Shown: positions 9,169 to 18,469, counted from the first letter of the stretch. The stretch: DNA of 64,000 nucleotides from Saccharothrix obliqua (GCF_019375475.1 NZ_JAHXGQ010000011.1:241683-305682), one strand, 5' to 3'. Made by a program: numbers and translations. Notes: generated from the letters alone by a model not told the origin.

Positions 9169-9233
9169 GGTTCTCCGCGGCCTGGGGCGTGGGTTGCCGT
9201 GGGGGCGTGTTCTCGCGGCGGAGTGCTCGGTGT

Positions 9234-9259
9234 GCTTCCCGGTGGCCTCAGCGGGAAGC
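9234..9259. terminator. Probable bidirectional hairpin terminator
   Basis: GCTTCCCG (9234-9241) pairs with CGGGAAGC (9252-9259) around a 10-nt loop in the 196-nt gap between two convergent genes ending at 9168 and 9365. No other feature is seen in this gap. Confidence 0.45.
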
Positions 9260-9364
9260 CGGCGGGCTCGTGATCAACGCGACCCGGGCGTCGCACCGGG
9301 GCGGCGGTCAAGTGTCCTACCCGCGGTCACGACTGGTGAGTTCCCGTGTCCGCGGGGAAACCGG

Positions 9365-10015
9365 CTACACCGTCCCGTTGATCAACGGTTCCAGTGCCGT
9401 GCCCAGTGCTTTCGCGGTCAGGCTGCGTGCCACAACCGTGCCGGCATCGTCAGTGGCGACGCTGGGGCAGCTCTCCTCCGGCGTGGAGTCGCCCGGGACG
9501 GTCAAGACGGTGATCTGGCGTCCGGTCCGCGCTTCTCGGACCGTGACCTCGTACGAGGCTTCGTAGAAGGGCCATGTGCGGCTGGTGGCGACGCCTCGCT
9601 TGAATTCGCACGTGACGTCGCCGAGCTGTTGGCCCGGAACGAGTCGGGCGCACGCGAGGAGTTCGACGACGTTGACGTTGCTCGTCGCGAGCCAGTGATC
9701 GGCAACGCCCACGATCAGCGCGTGTTGTACGTGCCGGTCGGTTTGGTGCAACTCGTGCGCATCCGCGTAGTGCGGTCCAACGCCCGCGTACGGTCGGCTG
9801 GTCGGGTTGAACGGGACGCCCTGCTCGCAGGCCGTCTTCTGCATTTCGAAGCGGATCTTGTGGTCCACCTCCTTTTCCGGCACCGACGGGCGCAATGACC
9901 TCGTGACGGATGGGGTGGTGGAACTCGTGGTCGTCTTGACCGCGGGCGGTGGGGGCGCGGTGCCGCAACCGGCGAGGAGGAGTGCACCGAGCACCGCTGA
10001 GCACTTGGCAGCCAC
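9365..10015 (-). CDS. Putative lipoprotein, 216 aa
   Basis: The N-terminus has a short hydrophobic run followed by LLLAGC at residues 12-17, a canonical lipobox, so the protein should be lipid-anchored on the outer face of the membrane. A Pro/Thr/Ser-rich linker (PPPPAVKTTTSSTTPSV) follows. The globular part has three further Cys and no motif I recognise. A block around WPFYEASYEVTVREARTGRQ looks beta-rich. It is convergent with the GT-C-like gene and divergent from the next hypothetical gene. Function is unknown. Confidence 0.65.
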   Translation of the reverse strand: MAAKCSAVLGALLLAGCGTAPPPPAVKTTTSSTTPSVTRSLRPSVPEKEVDHKIRFEMQKTACEQGVPFNPTSRPYAGVGPHYADAHELHQTDRHVQHALIVGVADHWLATSNVNVVELLACARLVPGQQLGDVTCEFKRGVATSRTWPFYEASYEVTVREARTGRQITVLTVPGDSTPEESCPSVATDDAGTVVARSLTAKALGTALEPLINGTV

Positions 10016-10101
10016 CCCTGCACGGTAGCGATGTCCTCCGGGAGGGGTCCCCGGTTCGCTTGACCGGCCTGACGTGCTGGGGCAGAGCGGTACGGTGGCC
10101 C

Positions 10102-10659
10102 ATGCGGACTCACGGGGAACCCTGGTCGATCACCTTGAACTCCGATGGTGAGATCACGTTCGCGCTCTTCGTGCGGGATTCTTCGGGGCTCCGATCGGCG
10201 GAGTCGGTTCCGCGCCTCGAACCCGCGGTGCTTCCGGTGGCCGGTCCGGCCGCGGGCTCTCTCGAAGCGCTGTGGGACGAGTGGTGGGGTGGGATCACCG
10301 GGAGCCGGCTGGTGCCGCCCGCCTCGACCCGGGTCCCTGCCGACGCTCCCGCGCGACTGCGCGGCCTCCAGGACGGTTTGCGGCTGCCCTACGCGCGGTG
10401 GGCCGCGGAACGGCGCGCGGCGGAGGTCCGCGCACCTGCTCGTGAGGTGTTCAAGATGCAGGACGCCGTTCACCGCGTCCAGCGCGAACTCGGCACGGAG
10501 GGACTGGCCTTCGAACTCGTGATCGAGGAGGTTCCCGTCGAGGGCGTGCTCTGGCGTCGCCTGTCGCCCGGATTTGTGCTCGCCTCCACGTCCATGCTGC
10601 ACTCGCCCCTGGCCGTCGACGCCTTGGCCGCGGTCGTCCGCGAACTGGTTGCCCCGTAA
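10102..10659 (+). CDS. Hypothetical cytoplasmic protein, 185 aa
   Basis: The most likely start is ATG 10102; the open frame extends upstream but into the divergent lipoprotein gene. The protein starts MRTHGEPWSITLNSDGEI and contains an invariant-looking LWDEWWGGIT block and an amphipathic C-terminal helix. There is no signal peptide and no membrane segment. I do not recognise the family. The following acetyltransferase gene starts 97 nt downstream on the same strand. Confidence 0.55.
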   Translation: MRTHGEPWSITLNSDGEITFALFVRDSSGLRSAESVPRLEPAVLPVAGPAAGSLEALWDEWWGGITGSRLVPPASTRVPADAPARLRGLQDGLRLPYARWAAERRAAEVRAPAREVFKMQDAVHRVQRELGTEGLAFELVIEEVPVEGVLWRRLSPGFVLASTSMLHSPLAVDALAAVVRELVAP

Positions 10660-10756
10660 CGGCGGGAACCGCGGATGCCCCGTCGCGAGGCTTCGCTCGA
10701 CGGTCCTCGACCACGCCGGCACGAACCCGGGTGACCGCACCACGGAAGGACCGCCT

Positions 10757-11209
10757 GTGACCACCATCGACATCCGCCGCGCCACCGAGGCCGACCTCCC
10801 GGCCATCCTGGCGTTGCTCGCCGACGACCAGCTCGGCGCGACCCGCGAGTCGCCCGACGACCTGGCCCCGTACCGCGCCGCGTTCGCGGCCATCGACGCC
10901 GACGCCTCGGAACTGCTGGTCGTCGCCGAACGGGGCGGGGAGGTGGTCGGCACGCTCCAGGTGTCGTTCCTGCCCGGCTTGTCGCGCAAGGGCTCGCTGC
11001 GCGCGCAGGTCGAAGGGGTCCGGGTCGCGCGGGGTGTGCGGGGTGAGGGGTTGGGGGAGACGATGATGCGCTGGGTGCTGGACGAGGCCCGCTCGCGTGG
11101 CTGCACGCTGGTCCAGCTCACCACCGACAAGCGGCGGACCGACGCGCACCGCTTCTACGAGAAGCTGGGGTTCACCGCGACTCACGAGGGCTACAAGCTC
11201 CCGCTCTGA
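10757..11209 (+). CDS. GNAT-family N-acetyltransferase
   Basis: GTG 10757 is preceded by GGAAGGA, which decides the start over the longer upstream frame. The 150-residue protein fits one GNAT domain: an N-terminal IDIRRATEADLPAILALL strand-helix, central beta strands (GEVVGTLQVSFLP), the acetyl-CoA pyrophosphate-binding loop VARGVRGEGLGETMM (motif A pattern RxxGxG/A) and the C-terminal HRFYEKLGF motif. Such enzymes transfer acetyl groups from acetyl-CoA to small amines or protein N-termini. The substrate cannot be deduced and the neighbours give no hint. Confidence 0.85.
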   Translation: MTTIDIRRATEADLPAILALLADDQLGATRESPDDLAPYRAAFAAIDADASELLVVAERGGEVVGTLQVSFLPGLSRKGSLRAQVEGVRVARGVRGEGLGETMMRWVLDEARSRGCTLVQLTTDKRRTDAHRFYEKLGFTATHEGYKLPL

Positions 11210-11335
11210 ACCCGTCCACTTCGGACGAAAGCTCGTGATCCGGAGAGCGGGGCCGACGGCCCGCCCGATCGACGGATGGCCGCCGAGGCGCGCACGGGGG
11301 CAGAATTGGCTGCTACCAGACGAGCGGGGGCCGGC

Positions 11336-12934
11336 ATGGCACGACGATCGCTCGGCCGGGCGGCGGCACTGGCGGTGAGCGTGGTCGCACTGGTGACGTC
11401 GACGCCCCCGGCCGGGAGCGCCGCGGTCGAAGACCGGGTCGCGCGCTGGGTGGTGGACGAGGACGTCGACGGGTTGGGCGAGCTGCTGGCCACGGGTCGG
11501 GTCACCTCGGTGGAACTGGTCAAGGCGTACCGGGCGCGCATCGACGCCTACGAGCAGGCGTACGCCGACCAGCCCGGCATCAACGCCGTCATCCGCGAGG
11601 ACCCCCGAGCGATCGCCGTCGCGGCTCGGCTCGACGCCGAACGCCGGCACGGGCACGTCCGCGGCCCGCTGCACGGCATCCCCGTCCTGATCAAGGACAA
11701 CTACGACACCGCGGACCTGCCCACGACCAGCGGGTCGCTGGCGTTGCGGCACTGGCGCTCCGCCGACGACGCCGAGCAGGTGGCACGGCTGCGCGACGCC
11801 GGCGCGATCATCGTCGCCAAGACCAACCTGCACGAGTTCGCCAGCGGCATCGAGACCATCAGCTCGCTCGGCGGGCAGACGCGCAACCCCTACGACCAGA
11901 CCCGCTACCCGGGCGGCTCCAGCGGTGGCACGGGGGCGGGGCTCGCGGCGGCCTTCGGGGTGGTCGGCCTGGGGTCGGACTCCTGCGGTTCGGTGCGCGA
12001 CCCGGCGGCGCACAACAGCCTGGTCGGGTTGCGGCCCAGTCTCGGGCTGTCCAGCCGCGACGGCATCGCGCCCATCTCGGACACGCAGGACGTCGGCGGT
12101 CCCATGGCCAAGTCGGTGCGCGCCGTCGCGCTGGTCCTGGACGCCACCGCCGGGTACGACCCGGACGACCCGTCGACCGCGGCGTCCATCGGGCGGGTAC
12201 CGCCGACTTACACCGCCGCCCTGGACGACACCGCGTTGGTCGGTGCCCGCATCGGTGTGCTGACCGACTACATGGGCGCTTCGGAGCAGACGTCCGCGTT
12301 GATCCGGGCAGCCGTCAACGACATGGCGGCGCAGGGCGCGACCGCGGTCGACCTGCCGGCCCAGCCCGCGTTGCTGGCGGCGGTGAACGGTTCCTGGGTG
12401 ATCAACGACGAGCACGAGCGCGACCTCAACCGCTACCTCTCCGCGCCGGGGTCCCGGTTCCCGCCCTCGCTCGCCCGGCTGGAACCGCCGGTGGACCGGG
12501 TGACGCTGGCCGACATCGTCACCTCCGGGCAGGTCACGCCGACCGTGCTCGACCGGCTCAAGGTCCGGCTCGGCCGCTCGACCGGTCCGCAGGACGCCTA
12601 CCACGAGCGGTTGGCCCGGCGGGCGGAAGCACAGCGGCTGCTGGGGAAGCTCATGGCCGACCACGACCTGGACGCGTTGGTCTACCCGACGGTCCCGCGG
12701 CAGGCCGCGCCGATCAGGCAGCCGCAGGTGGGCAGCGGGGCGTGCGCCCTCGCCGCCAACACCGGCTTCCCGGCCCTGACCGTGCCCGCCGGGTTCACCC
12801 CCGACGGGATGCCGGTGGGCGTCGAGCTGCTGGGTGCTCCGTTCAGCGAACCGACCCTGTTGGGGCTCGCGTTCGACTACGAGCAGGCGACGCACCACCG
12901 GCGACCACCGGCGAGCACCCCGCCGCTCACGTGA
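11336..12934 (+). CDS. Exported amidase-signature-family enzyme
   Basis: ATG 11336 gives 532 residues beginning MARRSLGRAAALAVSVVALV, a signal peptide with a twin-Arg that may use the Tat route. The amidase-signature core carries the expected Ser-cisSer-Lys triad: Lys in PVLIKDNYDT, the Gly/Ser-rich loop GGSSGGTGAG, and the nucleophile Ser in DSCGSVRDPA. The C-terminal GMPVGVELLG motif is also typical. The length suits the family. These enzymes hydrolyse C-N amide bonds; the secreted location suggests an extracellular or cell-wall amide substrate. No operon partner is obvious. Confidence 0.85.
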   Translation: MARRSLGRAAALAVSVVALVTSTPPAGSAAVEDRVARWVVDEDVDGLGELLATGRVTSVELVKAYRARIDAYEQAYADQPGINAVIREDPRAIAVAARLDAERRHGHVRGPLHGIPVLIKDNYDTADLPTTSGSLALRHWRSADDAEQVARLRDAGAIIVAKTNLHEFASGIETISSLGGQTRNPYDQTRYPGGSSGGTGAGLAAAFGVVGLGSDSCGSVRDPAAHNSLVGLRPSLGLSSRDGIAPISDTQDVGGPMAKSVRAVALVLDATAGYDPDDPSTAASIGRVPPTYTAALDDTALVGARIGVLTDYMGASEQTSALIRAAVNDMAAQGATAVDLPAQPALLAAVNGSWVINDEHERDLNRYLSAPGSRFPPSLARLEPPVDRVTLADIVTSGQVTPTVLDRLKVRLGRSTGPQDAYHERLARRAEAQRLLGKLMADHDLDALVYPTVPRQAAPIRQPQVGSGACALAANTGFPALTVPAGFTPDGMPVGVELLGAPFSEPTLLGLAFDYEQATHHRRPPASTPPLT

Positions 12935-13094
12935 GCCGCGACGGGTTCGCCGGTCGGGGCACCCCCTGTTCGTCCTCAGGCGTCCCACGTCGGGCAAGAC
13001 GACGCTCGCCCGCGAGGGACGAGTTCCGAATTTGTGCGGATTTCTCCGCAGGCGGTCCGGTCGATGAGTTCCAGTGGGTAGTCCGGGGCGCTCG

Positions 13095-13120
13095 GTTGGA
13101 ATGTGCTCGCACATTCCAAC
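13095..13120. promoter_or_regulatory. Perfect inverted repeat, possible terminator or operator
   Basis: GTTGGAATGTG (13095-13105) is mirrored exactly by CACATTCCAAC (13110-13120) with a 4-nt centre. It lies 160 nt after the amidase stop. The arms are not GC-rich and no T-run follows, so a protein-binding palindrome is as likely as a terminator. Confidence 0.5.
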
Positions 13121-13234
13121 GGGTAGGTCGCCAGGTCCTGATCGCAGTCCGTCACGGGTGGAATGCATTGGTATTTGCGGGTTACCTCTGACACCGATCG
13201 ATGGCAACCGCTTGGCCCTTGTCGCGCATCTCAC

Positions 13235-13275
13235 TAACCTGGCGACCGACGGGGGGTTGACATGTCGCCAGGTTA
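13235..13275. promoter_or_regulatory. 12-bp inverted repeat flanking a TTGACA box upstream of the I36-like gene
   Basis: TAACCTGGCGAC (13235-13246) and GTCGCCAGGTTA (13264-13275) form perfect 12-bp arms around a 17-nt spacer. A consensus -35 hexamer TTGACA (13257-13262) ends the spacer. The element sits 80 nt before the downstream start codon, suggesting an operator controlling that promoter. No clear -10 box was found at the expected distance. Confidence 0.5.
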
Positions 13276-13354
13276 TTCCGGCGACATGCGGTCCGCTGTT
13301 ACCGGGGCAATTCAACGCCCAAATTCCTGACCGAGGAGAACCTGAGGAGCCGTC

Positions 13355-13759
13355 GTGTCGAGATTCCGCCGTGTGATCTTCCGCGTGTTGGCCGTGTTGC
13401 TGCTGGCCATCGGGTTCGGGGTGCCGAGTTCGGCGCTGGCGGCCCCTGTGCCGGGCTGGAACGACTGCCCTTCCCAGCACGTGTGCTTCTGGTCGAACGA
13501 CAACGGGACCGGGAGCATGTGCAAGTGGTCGGGTGACGATCGGGACTGGCACAGCGGCGAGGTCGTGTGTTCCTGGTCGAAGGGCACGAAGGCCGAGTCG
13601 GTGTACAACCGCGGGACCTCGGGCCGTTCGGTTTCCTACTACACCGGAGCGAATTACGGCGGCTCACGCGGCGGCTGCACAGCGCCCGGCACGAGGGGGA
13701 ATTTCGCGGGGAACAACGGCACCGGTTATCTCCTCCGATCGCACAAGTGGGAGTGCTGA
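13355..13759 (+). CDS. Small secreted peptidase-inhibitor I36-like protein
   Basis: GTG 13355 follows TGAGGAG. Residues 1-30 form a signal peptide with an ALAAP junction. The mature 104-residue domain begins with WNDCPSQHVCFWSNDNGTG and carries six Cys. The CP..HVC.W pattern, Gly/Asn-rich turns and a C-terminal Cys are typical of the I36 inhibitor / beta-gamma-crystallin-like secreted proteins common in actinomycetes. Family members include metalloprotease inhibitors; activity here is inferred only. The gene stands alone, with a palindromic element upstream. Confidence 0.75.
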   Translation: MSRFRRVIFRVLAVLLLAIGFGVPSSALAAPVPGWNDCPSQHVCFWSNDNGTGSMCKWSGDDRDWHSGEVVCSWSKGTKAESVYNRGTSGRSVSYYTGANYGGSRGGCTAPGTRGNFAGNNGTGYLLRSHKWEC

Positions 13760-13924
13760 TACCGCGTGGGTGAGCACCGGTGCCGGTCACGAGGAAACCG
13801 CGACCGGCAACGGTTCGGTTTCGTGGCGGGGCATCGGTGCTTCCGCGTGATCCCGGTGGCACGCCGGCCGTCCGCGCCGACCTGGGCCGCGGTGCCGATG
13901 GGCGTCGAGCAACGACGCGACCGC

Positions 13925-15379
13925 CTACGAGGCCACGAAGCGGTCCGGGCGCAGTACCACGAGGTCCCTCCCGTGTTCCGCGAACCAGGCGGTCAGCGTG
14001 CCGTCCACGTCCTCGACGGTCGTGATGTCGGCGGGTGCGGGTGTGCCGGGTCGGGCCACCCGCACGAAACGGGCCACCGGGCCGCGCCAGTCGAGCGCGG
14101 TGGACGCGTCCACGCCGGGGCCGATCACCGCGTACTCCGCGCCCAGCACGTCGTCCAACGGCACCCGCGTTCCGGCCACGGCGACGGAGGGTTGGGGGAA
14201 CATCGTGCCGACCGGCGCGTGGTGGCCGGGCAGCGCGGGGCGGGGCTTGAACTCGAAGTGCCGGATCGCCCGGCGGACCCAGGGTGCGGTCTGCGCGAGC
14301 CGCAGCGCGGTGTCCCGGACGGCGGCCCCGAAGCGGTTGCGCACCAGGAAGACCCGGCCCAGGCGGACGCTGGTCGTCGCCATCGCCTCGGTGTGCGGGC
14401 GGCGTTCGGCCTCGTAGCCGTCGAGCAGCGCGTCGTCGGCGTCACCACGCAGCACCTGGGCGATCCGCCACGTCAGGTTCGCCGCGTCGCGCAACCCGCT
14501 GCACAGGCCCTGGCCCAGGAACGGCGGCATCTGGTGCGCGGCGTCGCCGAGCAGGAACACCCGACGGTCCCGCCAGCGGTCGGCGATCAGGTGGTGGAAG
14601 GTGTAGACGGCGGAGCGGGTGGTCGTGAACCGGTCCGGGTCGACGTACGGCGTGATCAGGCGGCGGATGGTGTCGGGTCGCGTCATGTCCGCCGGGTCTT
14701 CGTCGTCGCGCAGCATGAACTCCATGCGGTAGGTGCCGAAAGCGCCGGGGGAGACGAACGCGGGTCGTCGCCAGTCGCACACGAACCGCGTGGCGTCCAC
14801 CCGGACCGCGCCCGGTTCGACCACGCCGGAGATCGCGAGCCACGGCTCGGCGTACGAAGCGCCGGTGAGCGTGATCCCGGCGGCGGCGCGGGTCGTGCTG
14901 CGCGCGCCGTCCGCGCCCAGCACGTACCGGGCTTCCACCCGCGTGTCGTGCAAAGTCGCGGTCACGTGGTCGGCGTGCTGCGTCAGGCCGGTCAGCTCCA
15001 CGCCGGTGCGCAGGGTGACGTGCGGGAACCGGTCCAGGCCCCGCCTGAGGGTCGCCTCCAGCCTCGGCTGGTCGAACAGGTGCAGCGGACCCGCGCCGAG
15101 CCCGAAGTCGACCTCGTCCAACGCGATCTCGGCGAACACGCGGCCACGGGCGTTGACGTACTCGGCCCGGCGGGGCTGGTGGGTGTCGCGCTCGACCTCC
15201 CGGCGCAGCCCGGCCTGCTGGTAGATGCGCAGCGCCTCGTCGTCGCACGAGAACGCGCGTGACTGGCCGTGCGGCGCGGTGCTCCGCTCGACCACCAGCG
15301 TGCGCACACCGCGTGCGCCCAGCAGGTTGGCGGTGAGCGCGCCGACCGGACCGCACCCGATGACCACGGCGTCGTACAT
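13925..15379 (-). CDS. FAD-dependent aromatic monooxygenase (PHBH/MhpA type)
   Basis: Start ATG at 15379 is chosen because GGAGGGGG precedes it and MYDAVVIGCGPVGAL then begins at once with the FAD Rossmann motif GxGxxG. The 484-residue protein has the other group A hallmarks: a DG motif (VLGADGARSTTR) and the GD motif (VFLLGDAAHQMPPFLGQG). The QSRAFSCDDEALRIYQQAGL segment is typical of 3-(3-hydroxyphenyl)propionate-hydroxylase-like enzymes. It should hydroxylate an aromatic ring with NAD(P)H and O2. It lies 67 nt downstream of a BTAD-ATPase regulator on the same strand, which probably controls it. Confidence 0.8.
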   Translation of the reverse strand: MYDAVVIGCGPVGALTANLLGARGVRTLVVERSTAPHGQSRAFSCDDEALRIYQQAGLRREVERDTHQPRRAEYVNARGRVFAEIALDEVDFGLGAGPLHLFDQPRLEATLRRGLDRFPHVTLRTGVELTGLTQHADHVTATLHDTRVEARYVLGADGARSTTRAAAGITLTGASYAEPWLAISGVVEPGAVRVDATRFVCDWRRPAFVSPGAFGTYRMEFMLRDDEDPADMTRPDTIRRLITPYVDPDRFTTTRSAVYTFHHLIADRWRDRRVFLLGDAAHQMPPFLGQGLCSGLRDAANLTWRIAQVLRGDADDALLDGYEAERRPHTEAMATTSVRLGRVFLVRNRFGAAVRDTALRLAQTAPWVRRAIRHFEFKPRPALPGHHAPVGTMFPQPSVAVAGTRVPLDDVLGAEYAVIGPGVDASTALDWRGPVARFVRVARPGTPAPADITTVEDVDGTLTAWFAEHGRDLVVLRPDRFVAS

Positions 15380-15446
15380 GGGTTCCCCCTCCGTTGTGGT
15401 GACGCGGCGAATCGCAGCGGAGGGCTGTGGAGATCGTGTTGAGGCG

Positions 15447-18371
15447 TTAGTGGAAGCGGGACGACAGCAGGTGCGCGCCCTGCTGCCGGGCGATCGCGCG
15501 GCCCGTGTCCAGGTCATGCGCGTCGCCCGACGCCAAGCCGCGCACGCGGTGCAGTTCGGCGGTCAGGACGTGTTCGCCGACGGCCCGCGCGGTGCGCAGG
15601 CCCTCGTCCGCGAGCGCGGCGGCCTGCTCGTGGTGACCGGTGACGAGGAGGGCTTCGGCGAGGGCGGCGACCGTGATCGTGCGGGTCGCGCGCAGGCCCA
15701 ACCGGTAGATGCCGTCGGCGGCGGCACGCGCGGCCCCCGGCCCGGTCGCGTCGCCCCGGCGCAGGGCCGCCCACTCGGCGAAGAAGTCGCCGGTGGTGAC
15801 GAAGTGCGTCATGTGACCGCGAGCGCCGATGCGGCGGCACTCCCGGGCGGCCCGTTCGACCGCGGGCACGTCGTGCTCCTGGAGCGCCGCCCAGCCGGCG
15901 AACAGCTCGGCGTTGGCCCGGCCGTACGGGTCCTCGATGCGTTCCGCCAGGGCTCGTGCGGCGGTCAGGTCCGGTTGGGCGTCCAGCCCGCGCAGCGACC
16001 GCACCAGGGCGCGGAACTCGTGGACGGCCAGCGTCGGGGTGCGGCCGGTCTGCCCGCGCAGCAGGCGTTCGTCCAGGTGGTCCACGGCGGTGGTGAGGTG
16101 GTCCTCGGCGTCGGCCAGGCGACCGGTGAAGTACGCCGCGACACCGAGCAGGTAGTGCGCGGCGGTCCTGGTGAGCGGGTCGCCGCCGAGGGCGAGCAGC
16201 CGGTGGGAGAGGTCGACGGCGAGCGGGAAGTCCGCGCGGTTGCAGGCCAGTTCGCCGAGCGTCCACAGGGTGGTGGCCAGTTCGGGGCGGTCCTCGGCGC
16301 GAGCCAGCAGGACGTGGGCGCGGGAAGCCGCCTCGGCCACCGCGTCGCTGCCGATGCCGACGGTGATCTGGAGCAGGGCCATGCGGCGCAGGTGCGTCGC
16401 CAGTTCCCGCGCCGGGTCGGTGAGCAGGTCCGCCGCCCGGTCCAGGTGAGTCAGGGCGTCGGCGAAGGCGAAGCGGCGGGTGGCGTCCTCGGCGGCTTCC
16501 AGCGTCCAGTGCAGGTGGTCGGCTCCCCGGTTCCGCGACCGGCCGTAGTGGTGCGCCAGCTCGGCCGGGGTCAGCACGTCCCGCGCGGTGTCGGCCAGGC
16601 GTGCGTGCAGGGTGGCCCGCCGGGTGGGGGACAGGTCCGCGTACGCCGCCTCCGCGAACAACGGGTGCCGGAACCCGACGACGCCCGGCGCGGTCTCGGT
16701 GACCAGGTGGTCGGCGGCCGGCGAGGGGCTGCCCACGACGGCGACGTCGAGGTCCCGGCCCGCGACGCTGAGCAGGTCCAGGCAGTCGCGGGTGTCCGCG
16801 TCGAGCGCGTGCAGGCGGCGGCGCACGGTGTCGCGGACGCCCGGCGGCGGGTCCTCCGGCGAGGTCAGCAGCTCGGTGAGGAAGAACGGGTTGCCGCCGG
16901 TGCGGGTGACCAGCCGGGCCACGTCGGCGGCGGACGGCGTGCCACCGGTGTGCTCGCGCACCAGGTCGGCCACCGCTTCCGCGTCGAGCCCGGCGGGGTG
17001 CACGCGGCGGTGCCCGGGTGAGCGCGCCACGTCGGCGAGCGCGGCCACCACGTCCGGTTCGTGCGCGTAGGGCCGCAGCGTCGCGACCACCAGCGCCCGG
17101 GACGTGTGCAGGGTGGGCGCCAGGTAGCGCAGGAGCAGCAGCGAATCCGGGTCGGCGGCGTGCAGGTCGTCCAGGACCAGCACCAGCCCCGCGTCGGCGG
17201 ACGCGGTGTGGACGAGCGCGGCCACGGCCTCGTAGGCGCGGAAGCGGGCGGCCGGGTCGACGCGGTCCGCGTGGCCCGCCGCGAACGGGCCGGTGAAACC
17301 CGCCAGCGCGGGTGCCACGCCGTCGGGCGACAACGCGCGCACCACCTGCGTCCACAGCCAGAACGGCGGCGTCTGCCCGATGTCCGGGCACCGCGCCCAC
17401 ACGACGGGCGTGCCGGCCGCCGCGGCACGGGCCCCGACGGCCCGCGCCAGGCTGGTCTTCCCGATACCGGCCTCGCCGACCACCGCCGCGAACCGCCCAC
17501 CCGCGTGCCGGGCCGCGTCCAGCACTCCGTCGAGCAGGGCGAGTTCGCGTTCCCGGCCGACGAGCCGCACCCCGGCCCGGCCTCCGGCGGGTCGCGGGGC
17601 CACGCGGACGGGCGGCGCGGCGGCGGGCACGTCCTGGGCGAGGATGCGTTGGTGCAGCAGGCGCAACGGCTCACCGGGCGGCACGCCGTGCTCGTCGCGG
17701 AGCACGCGCCGGCCTTCGTCGTAGACCTCCAGCGCCTCGGCCTGCCGTCCCGCGCGGTACAGGGCGAGCATCAGTTGGCCACGCGCGTGCTCGCGCTCCG
17801 GGTGTTCGGTCACGAAGCGCCTCAGGGCGGGCAGCACCTCGTGGTGCCTGCCGAGCGCCACGGCCGCCGTGGCGAGCCCTTCCTCGACCTCCAGGCGTGT
17901 TCCGGCCAAGCCCTCGACATCGGCACGCACGGCGGCGAGGTCGACCGCCACGTCACCCCGCCACAGCCCGAGGGCTTCGCGGTAGCGGTGCTCGGCCAGG
18001 GCGGTGTCACCGGCGGCCATCGCCGCTGCCGCGTCGTCGGCGAGCGTGGTGAAGCGGACGGCGTCCACGGCGTCCGGCGGCACGGCCAACTCGTAGCCGC
18101 CGGTGTGGCCGCGCAGCAGTTCGGCGGGCACGCGGTGGCCGCGCTCGGGTTCCAGGACCCGCCGCAGGCCGGCCACGTGGGACCGGAGGGTGACGGCGGC
18201 GCCGGCGGGCGGCCTGCCGTCCCACAGGGCGTCGGCGAGCCAGTCGGCCGTGAGCACCCGGTTCGCGCGCAACAGCAGCAGCACCAGCAGGTCCCGCTGC
18301 CGCGGCCCACCGACCGCGATGTCGACGCCGGCGCGCTCGACCCGCAACGGCCCCAGGACCGCGAACCGCAC
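15447..18371 (-). CDS. BTAD-type (SARP-like) transcriptional regulator with AAA ATPase and TPR-like region
   Basis: GTG 18371 follows GGGAGG and yields 974 residues. Residues 1-95 form an OmpR-type winged helix (VRFAVLGPLRV..., LADALWDGRPPAGA), residues 100-250 a bacterial transcriptional activation domain ending RVLRDEHGVPPGEPLRLLHQ, and then an ATPase with Walker A GEAGIGKTS at 299-307 and Walker B LVLVLDDLH around 396-403. The last 400 residues are helical and TPR-like. No C-terminal LuxR helix-turn-helix is seen. Proteins of this layout (AfsR/large SARP class) activate secondary-metabolism or accessory genes. The likely target is the monooxygenase directly downstream. Confidence 0.85.
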   Translation of the reverse strand: MRFAVLGPLRVERAGVDIAVGGPRQRDLLVLLLLRANRVLTADWLADALWDGRPPAGAAVTLRSHVAGLRRVLEPERGHRVPAELLRGHTGGYELAVPPDAVDAVRFTTLADDAAAAMAAGDTALAEHRYREALGLWRGDVAVDLAAVRADVEGLAGTRLEVEEGLATAAVALGRHHEVLPALRRFVTEHPEREHARGQLMLALYRAGRQAEALEVYDEGRRVLRDEHGVPPGEPLRLLHQRILAQDVPAAAPPVRVAPRPAGGRAGVRLVGRERELALLDGVLDAARHAGGRFAAVVGEAGIGKTSLARAVGARAAAAGTPVVWARCPDIGQTPPFWLWTQVVRALSPDGVAPALAGFTGPFAAGHADRVDPAARFRAYEAVAALVHTASADAGLVLVLDDLHAADPDSLLLLRYLAPTLHTSRALVVATLRPYAHEPDVVAALADVARSPGHRRVHPAGLDAEAVADLVREHTGGTPSAADVARLVTRTGGNPFFLTELLTSPEDPPPGVRDTVRRRLHALDADTRDCLDLLSVAGRDLDVAVVGSPSPAADHLVTETAPGVVGFRHPLFAEAAYADLSPTRRATLHARLADTARDVLTPAELAHHYGRSRNRGADHLHWTLEAAEDATRRFAFADALTHLDRAADLLTDPARELATHLRRMALLQITVGIGSDAVAEAASRAHVLLARAEDRPELATTLWTLGELACNRADFPLAVDLSHRLLALGGDPLTRTAAHYLLGVAAYFTGRLADAEDHLTTAVDHLDERLLRGQTGRTPTLAVHEFRALVRSLRGLDAQPDLTAARALAERIEDPYGRANAELFAGWAALQEHDVPAVERAARECRRIGARGHMTHFVTTGDFFAEWAALRRGDATGPGAARAAADGIYRLGLRATRTITVAALAEALLVTGHHEQAAALADEGLRTARAVGEHVLTAELHRVRGLASGDAHDLDTGRAIARQQGAHLLSSRFH

Positions 18372-18469
18372 GACGTGACCTCCCGCTGCCGGCGCGGAGC
18401 AGCGTACCGCCGGGCTCCGCCAACGCGCCCAGCGGTTGCCCGCCACCGGGAGCGGTCACGTCGTAACTT

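Larger units (their letters stand above)
12935..13354. other. 420-bp intergenic region with two perfect inverted repeats
   Basis: I see no convincing gene here. The central part (about 13020-13330) is less GC-rich than its surroundings. It contains the inverted repeats listed separately and must hold the promoter of the small secreted protein starting at 13355. A 72-codon minus-strand frame (12976-13194) lacks a ribosome binding site and is not called. Confidence 0.6.

Noticed and set aside
12976..13194. 72-codon minus-strand frame with several Cys in the amidase-I36 gap
   Set aside because: No ribosome binding site, no recognised family, and it overlaps a perfect inverted repeat. It may be a coincidental frame in regulatory sequence.
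13780..13812. Imperfect GCCGGTC...GACCGGC hairpin between the I36-like gene and the monooxygenase gene
   Set aside because: The stem is only 7 bp with a mismatch beyond it; too weak to call as a terminator with confidence.
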